From Coptis chinensis (Eukaryota > Streptophyta > Magnoliopsida > Ranunculales > Ranunculaceae): 64,000 nt of DNA. The stretch is from the NCBI GenBank assembly GCA_015680905.1, contig CM027381.1:16345501-16409500 (forward strand), read 5' to 3'. The notes beneath the pieces were generated by a model. It ran no database searches and was not told where the DNA came from. It saw nothing but the letters and a program-made list of their open reading frames with translations. Of the stretch, positions 11,639 to 22,544 are shown piece by piece; within the stretch, counting starts at the first letter, position 1, and each line of letters opens with the position of its first letter. The translations under genes and the position numbers were made by a program.

Positions 11639-11747
11639 GTCTTCTAGTCGCATTCAACGTACTGAACTCATTCACATTATGCTTCCCAACTAAACTCTTT
11701 GGGTTGAGCATGAAAAGTATGAAATTGGTCGGTCCAAATTTAATAAT

Positions 11748-12773
11748 CAGGCAGTGACACTCCATGACAGATCAGGGGAAATAGTAACTCTAGATGACAC
11801 CTTTTTTTTTAATCATTCACAAGGACCAGATAGATGAAATGTCAAGTATACCATTGATGCGAAATTAAAAACGACTTGAGTAGATGAAAGGTCAAGTATA
11901 CCCCTGGCACGAAGTAATAAACGGCGTATATAGTATGAACAATGATTGTTCATACCTATTTGGGGTATGATCGAACAATCACTGTTCATACCTTAGCATG
12001 AGCTATGAGCCTATAAATCCTATGAACACTCATTGTTCATATGAACAATCATTGTTGATTGTTCATACTTATTTGGGGTATGAACAATCACTGTTCATAC
12101 CTCAACATAATGTATGATCAGTAAAAACACCTACTGAAATATGAACAATCACTGTTTATACCTCCACATAATGTATGATCAATAAGAACACTTGTTGGAG
12201 TATGAACAATCATTGTTCATACGATTGTTCATACCCCAAATAGGTATGAACAATTACTATTTCATATATCAACATGAGCTATGAATAATCATTGTTCATA
12301 TATACCTATTTAGGGTATGAACAATCAATATTCATATGAACAATTACTGTTCATACCTATTTAGGGTATGAACAATCAATAATGTTCATACCTCAACATA
12401 ATGTATGATTAGTGAGAACACCTATTGGAGTATGAATAATCATTGTTAATACCTCAACATGAGCTATGAACAATCATTGTTCATACATCAATATATTGTA
12501 TGAGGTACGTTCACCTATTTGGGTATGAACAATCATTGTTCATATATCAGCATAAGGTATGAACACTTATTGTTCATAGCAAAACGACAGAAAGGGTAAA
12601 ATCATAAAATGTTTATTTCAAATCCGGGTCATTTGTCCTTAAGAGTTATTTTCATTCGAAAATTGGTTTTCCAGATTATTTTCACCCGAAATTTGTCTTT
12701 GAGAGTGATTAAAAAAATCGCTGGTTTTGAGAGTGATTTTCACTCAAAAATGGGCCTTGGGATCAATTTCTTG
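11748..12773 (-). mobile_element. Mutator-like palindrome-packed element, copy 2 (inverted)
   Basis: Same family as 8536-9796 but in the opposite orientation. Read in reverse, its first part follows copy 1 phrase by phrase (CCCAAGGCCCATTT, TGAGTGAAAAT, AACCAGCG, ACCCGGATTTGAAAT). It has its own 9-bp direct repeat TTTAATAAT at 11739-11747 and 12774-12782, so it is a separate insertion. The centre again consists of TATGAACAATCATTGTTCATA-type palindromes. Confidence 0.8.
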
Positions 12774-12782
12774 TTTAATAAT

Positions 12783-13445
12783 TTTGTTCCCACCTGTCAT
12801 ATGAAACCAAATAGTAGCTGGAAAAGGACAAAACTTGGGGCCCACTAATTGAATGAGGATAAAATGTGTTTGAATGACTCATCTGTCCTTTTGTAAAATA
12901 AAATTTACAGATTAGTTTTGCTTTGATTGATGTGATTTGAACAAGAGTGAGAGGGCATTATTGGGAGGATAAAAATTCTTGCAATAGATATGGGACCCAC
13001 GTGTCAAAAAAATAACAAATAAAAACAAATCTTGAGACCCCACGTTTTCTAGAAAAGTAAGTTCTAGATTTGAATTTTATAATTACCTTTTTACCCCTTT
13101 TCAACAAAAAAATTACTAATTTAATATGTTTTGGGTAATGTAAATAAATGAAATGAGATAGGGTAAAACTGGAAAAAAAAAAGTCCGCCGGTTGATGGAA
13201 ATCATGACGTCCAAATTACCTTTATACCGAAGTGTAGCTTATTGCCACTGAAGATGGATTTTACCAAATTTTCAAGAATTTGGTGTTTGGTATTCATTTG
13301 GTCTCACCATTAAAGATGCTCTTACATATTATCTGTATTTGAAAAATATTTGAAATTAATGAAAATTAATAGGGGTAAAAGCGGAAACAGAGACTGTAGA
13401 TAGGTGAGTTTTCTTTAAAATAGTAGAAGTTAAAGATTTTTTAAC
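12783..13445. other. Spacer without a gene
   Basis: AT-rich with poly-A and poly-T runs; nothing recognised. Confidence 0.5.
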
Positions 13446-13448
13446 TTA

Positions 13449-13896
13449 GAGCATCTCTAGGTGGTGGAGGCATCAAGTGTCATGTTTGAGGCAAAATTTG
13501 AGGCAAGCATCCACAAACAATGACCACGAGATGGTAGAAACAAATCTAGTTAATAGTGGGATCCAATTTTATTTTAAATATATTTTTTGTTAAAAGTGGG
13601 TCCCAAGTTAGTTTTTTAAATTATTAAAACTTTGTTTCACCTAAAAAAGTGGCGAGAGTACTTGCCCAAAAAAAAACCCACAAGGCACTTGGAATGTCGC
13701 CTAGAATGTTTAAAAAAAAAAAAAAAAAAAAACCCACTATCGCGCGATAGTGGGAGTGTCGCACCGCATCCGAAATAGCAAATTTGCCTCCACAGATGCA
13801 GCTAAACATTTGATGCCTCTACCTAGAAATGATTTTTGTCGAAATTTCGAATGGTAGAGGCAAATTGGCACTTGATGCCTCCACCTAGAGATGCTC
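13449..13896. mobile_element. PIF/Harbinger (Tourist-like) MITE, 448 bp
   Basis: Flanked by TTA on both sides (13446-13448 and 13897-13899), the Harbinger target. Terminal inverted repeats are long and well kept: GAGCATCTCTAGGTGG at the left, and CCACCTAGAGATGCTC at the right as its exact reverse. The next bases also pair (GGAGGCATCAAGTG and CACTTGATGCCTCC). The interior has a 19-20-base A-run and the 22-bp perfect palindrome at 13733-13754. Confidence 0.88.
13733..13754. repeat. 22-bp perfect palindrome
   Basis: Arms CCCACTATCGC and GCGATAGTGGG, with no loop, near the centre of the Harbinger MITE and directly after a long A-run. It is unusually GC-rich for this AT-rich surrounding. Confidence 0.8.
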
Positions 13897-14539
13897 TTAT
13901 ATACCAAACATGTGGTTGCAACACCGCTGTCTGTAGCACTAATATAAATAGTTTTAATTCTACGTACCCGCCTACACCACTAATTACTCTCTTCTGACCA
14001 GTACTTCAATCTTGGAATCAAACTAGATTGGGAGAACTATTTCCCTTTTAATTCATACAATCTATCAATAGAATCCATAGCCTTCCTGATCAAATTATTT
14101 GGCCTCATGCAAAATATGGTGGCATCTCTGTCAAATTAGCTAGCCTTTATCTTTCTATCCAAGCAAGAAAATTTATATATCTTTCTCCTCATCTTTTAAT
14201 CCTCTGGCTGTGAAAAAGTTATGGAAACTAAAACTGAATGCTGCTACCCAATTATTCATCTAGAAACTTTACATAGGAGGCCTCCCCACTGGTAATGTTC
14301 AATCTTCATAATTTTAAATTGAAAGGAGATATCTCTTGCTTCTTCTGTCAAAGATGCATTGAAACAACTCTACATGTCTTCTTTTCATACAAATGTGTTA
14401 AGATGATGTGGAGTGTCTCTAATGTATGCTAGCTAGATATTAATTCTCATGTTGATTGGGGAGTTAAGGATTGGCTAAACCATTTTATCAGTTGGTGTTT
14501 TTCTAAGGATGAAGATACAAACAGAAGGGGATATTTTTG

Positions 14540-14719
14540 GAGAGCGAATTTGTGGACAGGCTTGTCTACAAATAGCAGTTTCTCATTGGTCCAAACCATT
14601 TTCGGGCTCATAAACAGTTTTTTCGGGTAGAATAAACAGTTTTCTTGGGCACCAACTCCACCAATCAACATTTGTTGTCTTGTAGACAGTAAATAGTAGC
14701 TTGTCCACAAAGTTATTCT
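14540..14719. mobile_element. Mutator-type MITE, 180 bp, inside the old LINE
   Basis: Perfect 10-bp duplication GATATTTTTG at 14530-14539 and 14720-14729. Near the ends, TTTGTGGACAGGCT and its near-inverse AGCTTGTCCACAAA form the terminal inverted repeat. LINE-like coding flanks it on both sides, so it inserted after the LINE. Confidence 0.82.
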
Positions 14720-15049
14720 GATATTTTTGTCTCCAATTCTTATATGAATTATGGTTTGCTAGGGATAAGACCATGATGGAGCATAAACCTATCAACACCA
14801 AATTCATTCTAAACTGAAAAACTAGAGAAAGGAATCTGCTCCCTGTTTTTTTTCTTGTTCTCACTACTTTTATATTTTATCTTTAATTCCTGGTCTCTTA
14901 CCTTCTCTATGGATTAAAGTTAACTTTGATGCTGCTTTTGACATATCATTATAACGGTGTTGAACGTGCTATTGCTAGAAATTTAGATGGTGTGATTCTT
15001 GGAGCTGCCTTTAGGAGATTTAATGTTAGGTATGCCTTGGCTCACCCTG

Positions 15050-15745
15050 AAATTTGGAAAAACTGTTTCGAGTTTGTCAACTGGATAAAAGTGAAACAAC
15101 GTACTTTGCCCCTACTATTCCATAAATTAGCTCTCTCTAGTCCATTAAGTAAGGGTTTTCATTGATGTAAAAATGATAACTATAAAGGATGATTGTGTAA
15201 TTGCAATGTTATTTGACTTGGCCTACGTGAATTTAGTGGGAAAGCATGGTCCACTTCCACTAAAACCAGAAACATTACTATTTATTATTCACACAAGGAT
15301 AATAAAACAGTAATCCTATTGTAGTTTGTGTTTGATGCTTGTTTCAGTGTTACAAACCATTTGGCATTAGGACATATGGCATTTCACAAGTGATTTTTAT
15401 CAGGAACAGAGGAAGAGGGGAAAGTGAAAAAATAAAAAATATATTGTAGACACCTTATTTAAGAAATAGCTAGGATCAATTAATAAATCAAATAACGTAA
15501 AGAACAAACCTATGCAATTAATCCAATAAACTAGACGCTAAAACTAGTTGATGTAGTTACGATCCAACACTTATGAATTAGGAAATCTCTATTTACTGAA
15601 AATATTAATATATAGGATAACAAATGTTTAATTAAAAAGAAAACAAACTAGTTAAGCTTGTGTAGTTGTGTGCACCTTAGTTGAGTTTAGTAGAAAACTT
15701 GTAGTGGTCACCGGCTCACCCTGGAACTAATTCTTGGCTCCGCCA
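15050..15745. other. Unidentified insertion splitting the LINE RNase H
   Basis: The RNase H reading on the left stops making sense near 15050 and resumes near 15750. The right border reads GGCTCCGCCAG, whose reverse CTGGCGGAGCC resembles the word GTGGCGGAGCTAGG at 16143. An imperfect hairpin lies near 15276-15335. The family is not identified and the left border is approximate. Confidence 0.45.
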
Positions 15746-16127
15746 GTAATCCTGAACAAGATGAGGCTATTGGAGCTAAAGTGGCTATCCTTTTAGCTTT
15801 AAGGCTCAAGCTTACTTCAATGATTTTTGAAGGAGACTATTAGTCCTTAATTTCAGCTTTTAAAACTTGTAACAGATCTCTCTTAAGATGTAACTCCTTT
15901 TCTGTTTTTCAGTATGTTTCTTCTCTAGTTACAAGTCTTGAGAGTTATGTTTTTTCTTGGGTTAGTCGTACTGGGAATGGTTTGGCTCATGGATTTGCAT
16001 CTTGGGCTTCAAAACAAATTCTTGGTAGTCATCCCCAATGTAACCTTGAGTATGTAAACTCTATCTTTTGTCTTTAATATAACATGGTGCCGGTATTTTT
16101 GGGAAAAAAAAATAATAAAAAAAAAAA

Positions 16128-17614
16128 AAAAGGTGGGATGGTTAGTGGCGGAGCTAGGGGGTCCCTAGCGTGCCCTCAACATTCTATAAAATATAGTTAT
16201 CACTTAAGACTTAGTTTAATCACAGTACTCAACCAAAAAAAAGGCCCAAACAAACAGTAAGCCCACACATACTCCTCTCCTCCTTTCTTTTAGTTTCTAC
16301 ACGACGACAATTTGTCATTGATTACTCTAGATTTTCTCACTCGGCCACTCGCCTACTCAGGTGTTTTTTTAACAATTAACATCCATACACAATTTTATTT
16401 TCAACCAGTTTTCTTTCATCTCAGTCAAGATTTTCATGACGGGAATTATATTCTTACTGAAGGGGTCATTACCGCACGTATAGTAGTAACTAATATGGCC
16501 ACAATCTATTAGCATCTATACTGTGTTTGTGAAAACGATTTCAAGTTTTGAAGTCTATTTTAATGAGAATCTATCTTATTTCGATGTGTTAGTCGTGGCG
16601 TTTCATATGTAAACTTTTTTTAATCCGTATGCATTATTGTTATATATTCTCAGTCTGTTTATTCTTTCCAGTTGGATACTTAGATTTCTCCAAAGTACTT
16701 ACTATACGTACAGCTTAAACACTGAAACAATTTTCATTTAAGGGGAAACAAAACTAAATTTCATTACTGTTGTTTGTGTAGGTAGGTGAAGCATGTTAGA
16801 TACTACAAGCAATGAGTTGTATCAAAAACTTAACTTTGAAATTAGGATTTTTTGCATCAATATATGGTAAATTAAGCTTTGGTCTTGAGAAGTATTAATA
16901 TAATTTTTTTTAAAGGCTGGTATGGTAATATTGATCATATTAGAATTCCTTTTTTTTTTTTTTTTTTTCATATATATGGTTTTCTAGGTGTGTGTTGGAC
17001 AAGGGATGCAAATGGGGCGGGTAAGGGTTGGCTCACCTGGCTCAACCACTGGGGATGGGTGTACCGCGAAGCAGAACAGTCTTGTATTTTTTTTTTTTCT
17101 TTTCTCGAAATGGTCTCATAGAAAAGTTAAAAGGTCTCGTCGACAGTGTGCTTTGGCGTTTTTGTTAAACAAAAAAACGAGCTCAAATAATGCTACCGTC
17201 CAAAATATTAGAGTAGTCAAAAGCTAAATATCCTTAATTCCTTACACTTCGAGACACTCTAACAATGTGGATGTGCTACTATTTTGCGTGGCTAGTCCCC
17301 TATTCTTGTGCTAAATAGGGAAGAATAGCGAAACTCTTATCATTTTTACTAAGGCTCTCAATTTTTTAGAGGGTGGGGGTGGGGTGGTGGCTTAACTATC
17401 ATACCTTTTGCTCTTGTTAGATGCATGTTTGTGAAAACTCCCTTGTTTTCGACGTGCCTTACACGTGAGTAACGTTACAAATCGTGGTCACATGATATTG
17501 ACTTCAGCTGGTGTATGCCATATTCTAAGCTTTGCCTCAACGGCAAATTGTCACTCATTCTTTTTAATTTTATTATGTCTTGTTTAATTTGTTACAAATC
17601 CACTTAACAGTTTT
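16128..17614. other. Spacer without a gene
   Basis: AT-rich, with a long T-run at about 16950-16969. Short open frames show no domain. Confidence 0.5.
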
Positions 17615-17619
17615 GTCAA

Positions 17620-18226
17620 TGTGAGGGAGTCATGTCCTATTTCAGAAACATCAGGCGCGCGTCCAGCATAAGCAGAAATATTCCACCAACATCATGTCTT
17701 CCGAGATCGCTTCATAAACAACTCACCTCATGTAGGTGGTCTACTTCAGCTCGTACTACAAACAACGACATCATCACCCGATCTAGGATGTTCGCCCTAC
17801 CAGCTCGCTCCATAAGGGTGCAGGTCGCATGGACGAACTCACACAGAATGTTCCTTATAATGACATCATTCTTCTTCTAGATGCAATCATTACCAAAGCC
17901 ATACTTGCACCTTCCAATACCGCAAAACACGAACCACTTTAACCACTCCCCATCATTACAAAATTTCTACCAACACCATACATACACTCCTTCTCAATCT
18001 CAATCATACATTTGTGCTTGTCAATACACATGTTGAATGGATCACCACGTTCATCACCTATAAATACTCCTACATGAACTACGTCAAACCTGATTCAACT
18101 CTCCCCCCAGAAGTAAGAGCTTGATACGTAGACAGTTCGCTCAACAACGAACTCGGTCTTTCTAATATTCAAACCCATTCTTCTCTTCACCACTTCTGTA
18201 GGGTAAAACTAAATCACACCTTTACA
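17620..18226 (+). repeat. 5' LTR of Tat element B (607 bp)
   Basis: Starts TGTGAGGGAGTCATGTCC and ends CACACCTTTACA. TATAAATA at 18059-18066 is the likely TATA box. It pairs with 48035-48640 over its whole length. Confidence 0.93.
18059..18066 (+). promoter_or_regulatory. TATA box of the 5' LTR, Tat element B
   Basis: TATAAATA about 160 bp before the LTR end, in the same place as in LTR A and in the 3' LTR. Confidence 0.55.
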
Positions 18227-18227
18227 T

Positions 18228-18243
18228 TGGTGCCGTCTATGGT
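18228..18243 (+). promoter_or_regulatory. Primer-binding site, Tat element B
   Basis: TGGTGCCGTCTATGG begins one base after the 5' LTR. It starts with TGG, the complement of the CCA end of a tRNA. The tRNA cannot be named with confidence. Confidence 0.65.
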
Positions 18244-18299
18244 CTCGATTTCTTGATAAACCACTTTACATAAACAACAATTCTCAAGCCCACGAAGCA

Positions 18300-19640
18300 T
18301 GGCAAGCCTCGAAGCTCAAATCCAAGGCTTATCAAGTCAATTAGGTACAATGAACGAGCACATCACGTACCCTGCTCAGGCAGGAGAATGTTGCATTACG
18401 AGCACAAGTGGACGCGCAAAATCCACCTAGTGCCATAGCAGAAGACAGTATCAACGAAGTCAATCAGCAAATCAATGAGCTGTCATAAAAAATCGACCAG
18501 AGTGCAGTCAAGAAGGACGCCACCCAGATCGTTCAGAAGATGTTAAAAATATATTGGGCGTCCCTTTCACTACCGAGGTACTCAGTAAACCTTGCCCTCC
18601 AAATTTCGTTCAACCAAACTTTGCAATGTACGATGACAACACGTGTCCAGGTCAACATGTAGCTCGCTACATTTAGAGCCTCGCACTTTATAGTGCCCAG
18701 GAGTTCGATCATATCCACTGTCGTCTATTTCCTACCAGCTTGAAGGATGGCGCTCTTGAATGATTCTTTTCACTCGAGCCAGACTCGATAAAGAACTTCA
18801 AGAATCTCACCGATCTATTTGCTAGCCAGTATGTCCACAACAGGCGTAAAAAAGCAGACCTAGATTCACTTTTCCATCTCTCGCTAGGCGAAGATGAAAC
18901 CATCCGCGCTTTCTTAGGTCGGTTCAAAATCGAACTGTTATGCATGGAGAGCGGCCTCAAAGAATCTTTTGCCACATTGACATTCACCAACGCCTGCTGT
19001 GTGCACAACACAACACTCTCCAGATCGCTCATGAAAGAATGTCCAGAAACTTTGTCTGAATTGTATGCTCGAGTCGACAAATATATCAAGTTGCAAGAAG
19101 GCCTGAAACGTCAAGGCCTCACTGAAGACCAAGAAGTGGCAGCGATCTCTGATGATGCCCCACCTTCAAAAAAGCGACCCAGGCAACAAGGACAGAAGTC
19201 TAGCAACAGAACAAACAACAATCGTGAGTTCACTATACTCACCCGATCTCCCAGTTACATACTGGAGAAGATCAAGAAAGCTGCATATTACCGACCTGAG
19301 GTGCGACAGCCAGAGGATCAACTTGGCAAGCCTTATTGTACCTTTCATAGAGCAAAGTGTCATGACACCGACGAGTGCTGGGGGCTCAAGCACTACCTCC
19401 AGGACCTCATCGAGTTGGGACATATCAAGCATTACACCAACATTGTTGATGGCGACCTGCGCCATAAGCTCATGGCCCGCAGAGAACGTAGCAGATCTCC
19501 AGCTCGCCATAATCGCCATCATGCCCAAGCTTGCTCTCGTAGCAGAGGGCGTCCCAGTGATCAATCTCGTCATGACCGCCGTCAGCATTCATCAGACAGA
19601 GATAACAACAGAACGATACACATGATCACATTCTAAGATG
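18300..19640 (+). pseudogene. gag region, Tat element B
   Basis: The region holds a retrotransposon gag core with words such as PTSLKDGALE, FFSLEPDSIKNFKNLTDLF and HNRRKKADLDSLFHL, typical of Ty3/Gypsy capsid domains. After it come a basic linker, a region with CTFHRAKCHDTDECW and a C-terminal Arg/Ser-rich tail (about 19480-19610). Gag forms the particle shell around the RNA. The region is broken in several places. It lies upstream of the protease in the normal order. Confidence 0.85.
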
Positions 19641-19779
19641 ATTTTGTTACATCCTCTAGAGAAAAAAGGAAGTGCGTAGGCCCTCTCCAAGAAGTCTACC
19701 AGTTCTCTTCAAAGGCCGCACCTGCCCCACGCAATTCAGGTCGCAGATCAGGTGATATAACTTTCGCAGAGGCCGACCT

Positions 19780-20383
19780 CAACATGGTTTGCCTCCCTCA
19801 TAATGATGCCCTAGTTGTCCATGTCAAAATCAGTGACTGGACAGTCAAACGTGTCCTGATAGACCCTGGTAGTTCGTGTGACATCTTATTCTATCATACC
19901 ATCAAAGAGATAAACCTGCCCAAATCGGTCTTCATAGATCTAATAACCCTTCTCTATGGATTCAATGGTTCCCGAGTTGACCCAATTAGTGACATCATAC
20001 TACCAGTCTTCGTTGGATCCAGAGAGGACAAAGTCAGCTTCAACACGCGTTTCAGCATTCTAGACATCCAGTCGTCCTACAATGCCATCCTAGGACGCCG
20101 CTGGATCCATCAAATGCAAGCTATACCATCAACACTACATCAGGTACTCCACTTTCCAGGCCCCAGAGGTATGATGGAGCTTCGCAGCAACCAGCTCGAG
20201 GCTTACCACTACAATCAGATCTTCTCAGCGAACAAGTCCGCTGGGCCTTCTACCCGAACCACTAGCGAGCCCACCAGCTACACGATGGCCAAAGATTTAA
20301 TTGCTGAGGTAAAATCCAAAAAGCTAAAGGAGAATGATGGGAGCTTTAGCAAAAAAGTCACTCCACTAGTCAAGACCCCAGAG
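19780..20383 (+). pseudogene. Protease region, Tat element B
   Basis: An aspartic protease of retroviral type: RVLIDPGSSCDILFY holds the active-site triad position, followed by NAILGRRWIHQM. The Athila-like element is inserted just downstream, in the linker between protease and reverse transcriptase. Confidence 0.8.
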
Positions 20384-20388
20384 GTCGC

Positions 20389-21856
20389 TAATAAGAGCCC
20401 AAAACTATAGGTTTAACCCTTTAACAATAATACTTTTAGACCAATTATGTGAGTAATAAATAAGAGTTAATATTGATTATGTGCTTTTATATATTTCAGG
20501 CATTGGAGTCAATTACGTGCAGAAATGTGTCACTTTTGCGAGATAAAGGAGCAAGGGTTGGTTGCCAAGAAGTTCTGTGATTAAAGACTAAAACTCAAGG
20601 AGAAAAATCCTTTTTAAATCCCGGTAAAAGCTGAAAAGTCAACGCCGGGCGTAAACAACGCATAAAAAGTCGATTAGAACTTCAAGATCAGTATCTTTGG
20701 ACTCAGACTTCGGAATTGGGCCTACCTTATGTCAAAATGACCGTCTTGAAAAGAGTTTTCCAATGGTCCAAACCTTAACCCAAACAGAGGACCAAAAGTG
20801 GACAAAAAGTCTATTGAAGTCAAATCCAGCTGAAAAAGGCTCTGTAGACTGAAGAAATTGGGTTTTGGGCTCGATTTCCCGGCCCAAAACATAGCTCCAG
20901 GCCCAAAAACAAAATTGGGGACCTTTTTCTCTTCTTAAGGGGAAGAAAGAGGCAGACAAGAAGCTAGACCTAGATTAGAAAATAAATTAGTTTAGACTCC
21001 ATTAATTAGTTTTATTTACTTGTTTTAAATTCAGTTGTGAATCAGTATTGTTATTATTCATTAGATCAATAAAGTTAGTTAATTATTCATAAATATAGTT
21101 TCATTCCATTAAATCATTTTAGCTTCAATTCATAGATTTAGTTAATAATCATTACTAGTTTCAATTCAATCTTGCATGATTAGATTTCCATTTTAATTCA
21201 AATAAGTAAATTTATAATCCTTTTTTATCATGTCTTGTTATGATTTATATATTAATGATAACATAATAAGTTAAGGCTAAAACCTCCATTAGAGGGGTTT
21301 GAAGAAGCCTTAATGACGCTTGATTTTTGTTAGTGTAGTATAGTTCGTGATATTCCATTCCATTCTAAAAAACAATTAGTTCACCATGAGAATGGGTTTG
21401 ATTGTTTCACATGCTAGTTGTTAGTTGGTAGAGATTACCATGAACAATTAATGATTAGGAAGACCAAATTGCTATGCGAAAGCATTTCAATTCGGATTAC
21501 GACAATTCTTCGTTAGTAAATTAAGTCGAGTTAAGGTGGAATCAAATACCCCTAATTCCTCCTCATATCGTCAAATTAGTAATTCCGTAGTTTGAATTAT
21601 CGTATCTTATTTAGTACAATTTCCATCGTGAGTATAATTTCCATCATTACTCTTATTGATTTTGATAGACTGATAATCGTAGTTAACTTAGAATTCTAAA
21701 GAACTAGGAGTGGAACGAATCTTCTATTCCAACTCTATTTCAATAGCATCGAGAGTAGAAAACCTTGATAACCAACTAGAAACCAGTTCTAGTTTTATTT
21801 GCGTTTGAGCCTCGTTACTTATTCGTAGGTAAAACTATCGTGTTTACCTTTTATCA
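20389..21856 (+). repeat. 5' LTR of the nested Athila-like element
   Basis: Runs from TAATAAGAGCCC to ACCTTTTATCA and matches 33609-35072 throughout. The last 800 bp of the two copies are better kept than the first 600. Confidence 0.93.
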
Positions 21857-21858
21857 AA

Positions 21859-21872
21859 TAGCGCCGCTGCCA
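21859..21872 (+). promoter_or_regulatory. Primer-binding site, Athila-like element
   Basis: TAGCGCCGCTGCC starts two bases after the LTR. Athila elements use a TGGCGCCGTTGCC-type site complementary to tRNA-Asp; this one matches it closely. Confidence 0.7.
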
Positions 21873-22003
21873 TCTTAGTTATGTTTAGAATTGTTTACAT
21901 TAGTATTGTTAGTCTTTTCAAAGTCCCATTAAACCCACCCACCCTTGTTTGCTTCTAACAGTGATTGTCTGGTTCAAAAACTAAATTTTTTTCAAAGAAC
22001 AAG

Positions 22004-22185
22004 CCTGAGCGCGTTCCGCGCCCATACAAGGCTAACTTCGAGCGCCCCTAGCGCTGAAGCGCTTGGAACTCGAATTGGACCTGAGCGCGACCCGCACCCT
22101 ACCAAGGCAAAGTTTGAGCGCCCCCCGCGCTGAAGCGCCTGGAACTCGAGTTGGACCTGAGCACGACCCGCGCCCTCTTCTGGAA
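22004..22185 (+). repeat. GC-rich 76-bp repeats in the Athila leader
   Basis: About 2.4 units start CCTGAGC(G/A)CG at 22004, 22080 and 22156. Each has GAGCGCC and CGCTGAAGCGC(T/C)TGGAACTCG words. They lie in the untranslated leader before gag and are far more GC-rich than their surroundings. A related stretch recurs at about 30678-30760 in the same element. Confidence 0.8.
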
Positions 22186-22544
22186 AAGCTCGATTTTAAC
22201 TGGTTAGTTCAAACTTCCATTACTTCAAGTTATTCAGTGTTTCTAACTTGTTATACACACTGAGCTCGCGTATATAAGACGCTATTCATAAGTGAAGCAA
22301 GGAGGTATTTAGGTACTTCTTTCTTCCGCTCCTCGCATCTCATGTTAGAGGTTTATACAAGCATATCAGGATTGTTTTAAGTGTTGTCGTGTTTAGTTAA
22401 GATTGGTCTTAGCCTTACATGAGATTAAGGTCAGGTAGAAGAAAAACGCCTAACGTAATCAACTGACAACGTCAACAAACACGCCTTTCTAGTATACCAC
22501 TCACTACACCTCTAGCTAATATACCACACATTACACCAGAAATA

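Larger units (their letters stand above)
13985..16127 (+). mobile_element. Old decayed LINE fragment with zf-RVT and RNase H remnants
   Basis: Recognisable pieces in one direction: a stretch reading SLPDQIIWPHAKYGGISVK (about 14080-14140), a zinc-binding region with KLKGDISCFFCQRCIE and HVFFSYKC words (about 14315-14400), an RNase H start VNFDAAFD (about 14920-14945), and an RNase H end with NPEQDEAIGAKVAILLALRL, FSWVSRTGNGLAHGFASWAS (about 15750-16075), then a poly-A-like tail. Stops and frameshifts are frequent. It is interrupted by a 180-bp MITE (14540-14719) and by another insertion between about 15050 and 15745. The 5' border and target duplication were not found. Confidence 0.75.

Noticed and set aside
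8536-12773. One giant 4-kb inverted repeat or foldback element
   Set aside because: Each arm has its own different target duplication (10 bp and 9 bp), so they are two separate insertions of one family.
18944-19636. Host gene for an Arg/Ser-rich RNA-binding protein
   Set aside because: It lies between an LTR with primer site and a retroviral-type protease; the RS-rich part is the end of the Tat gag region.
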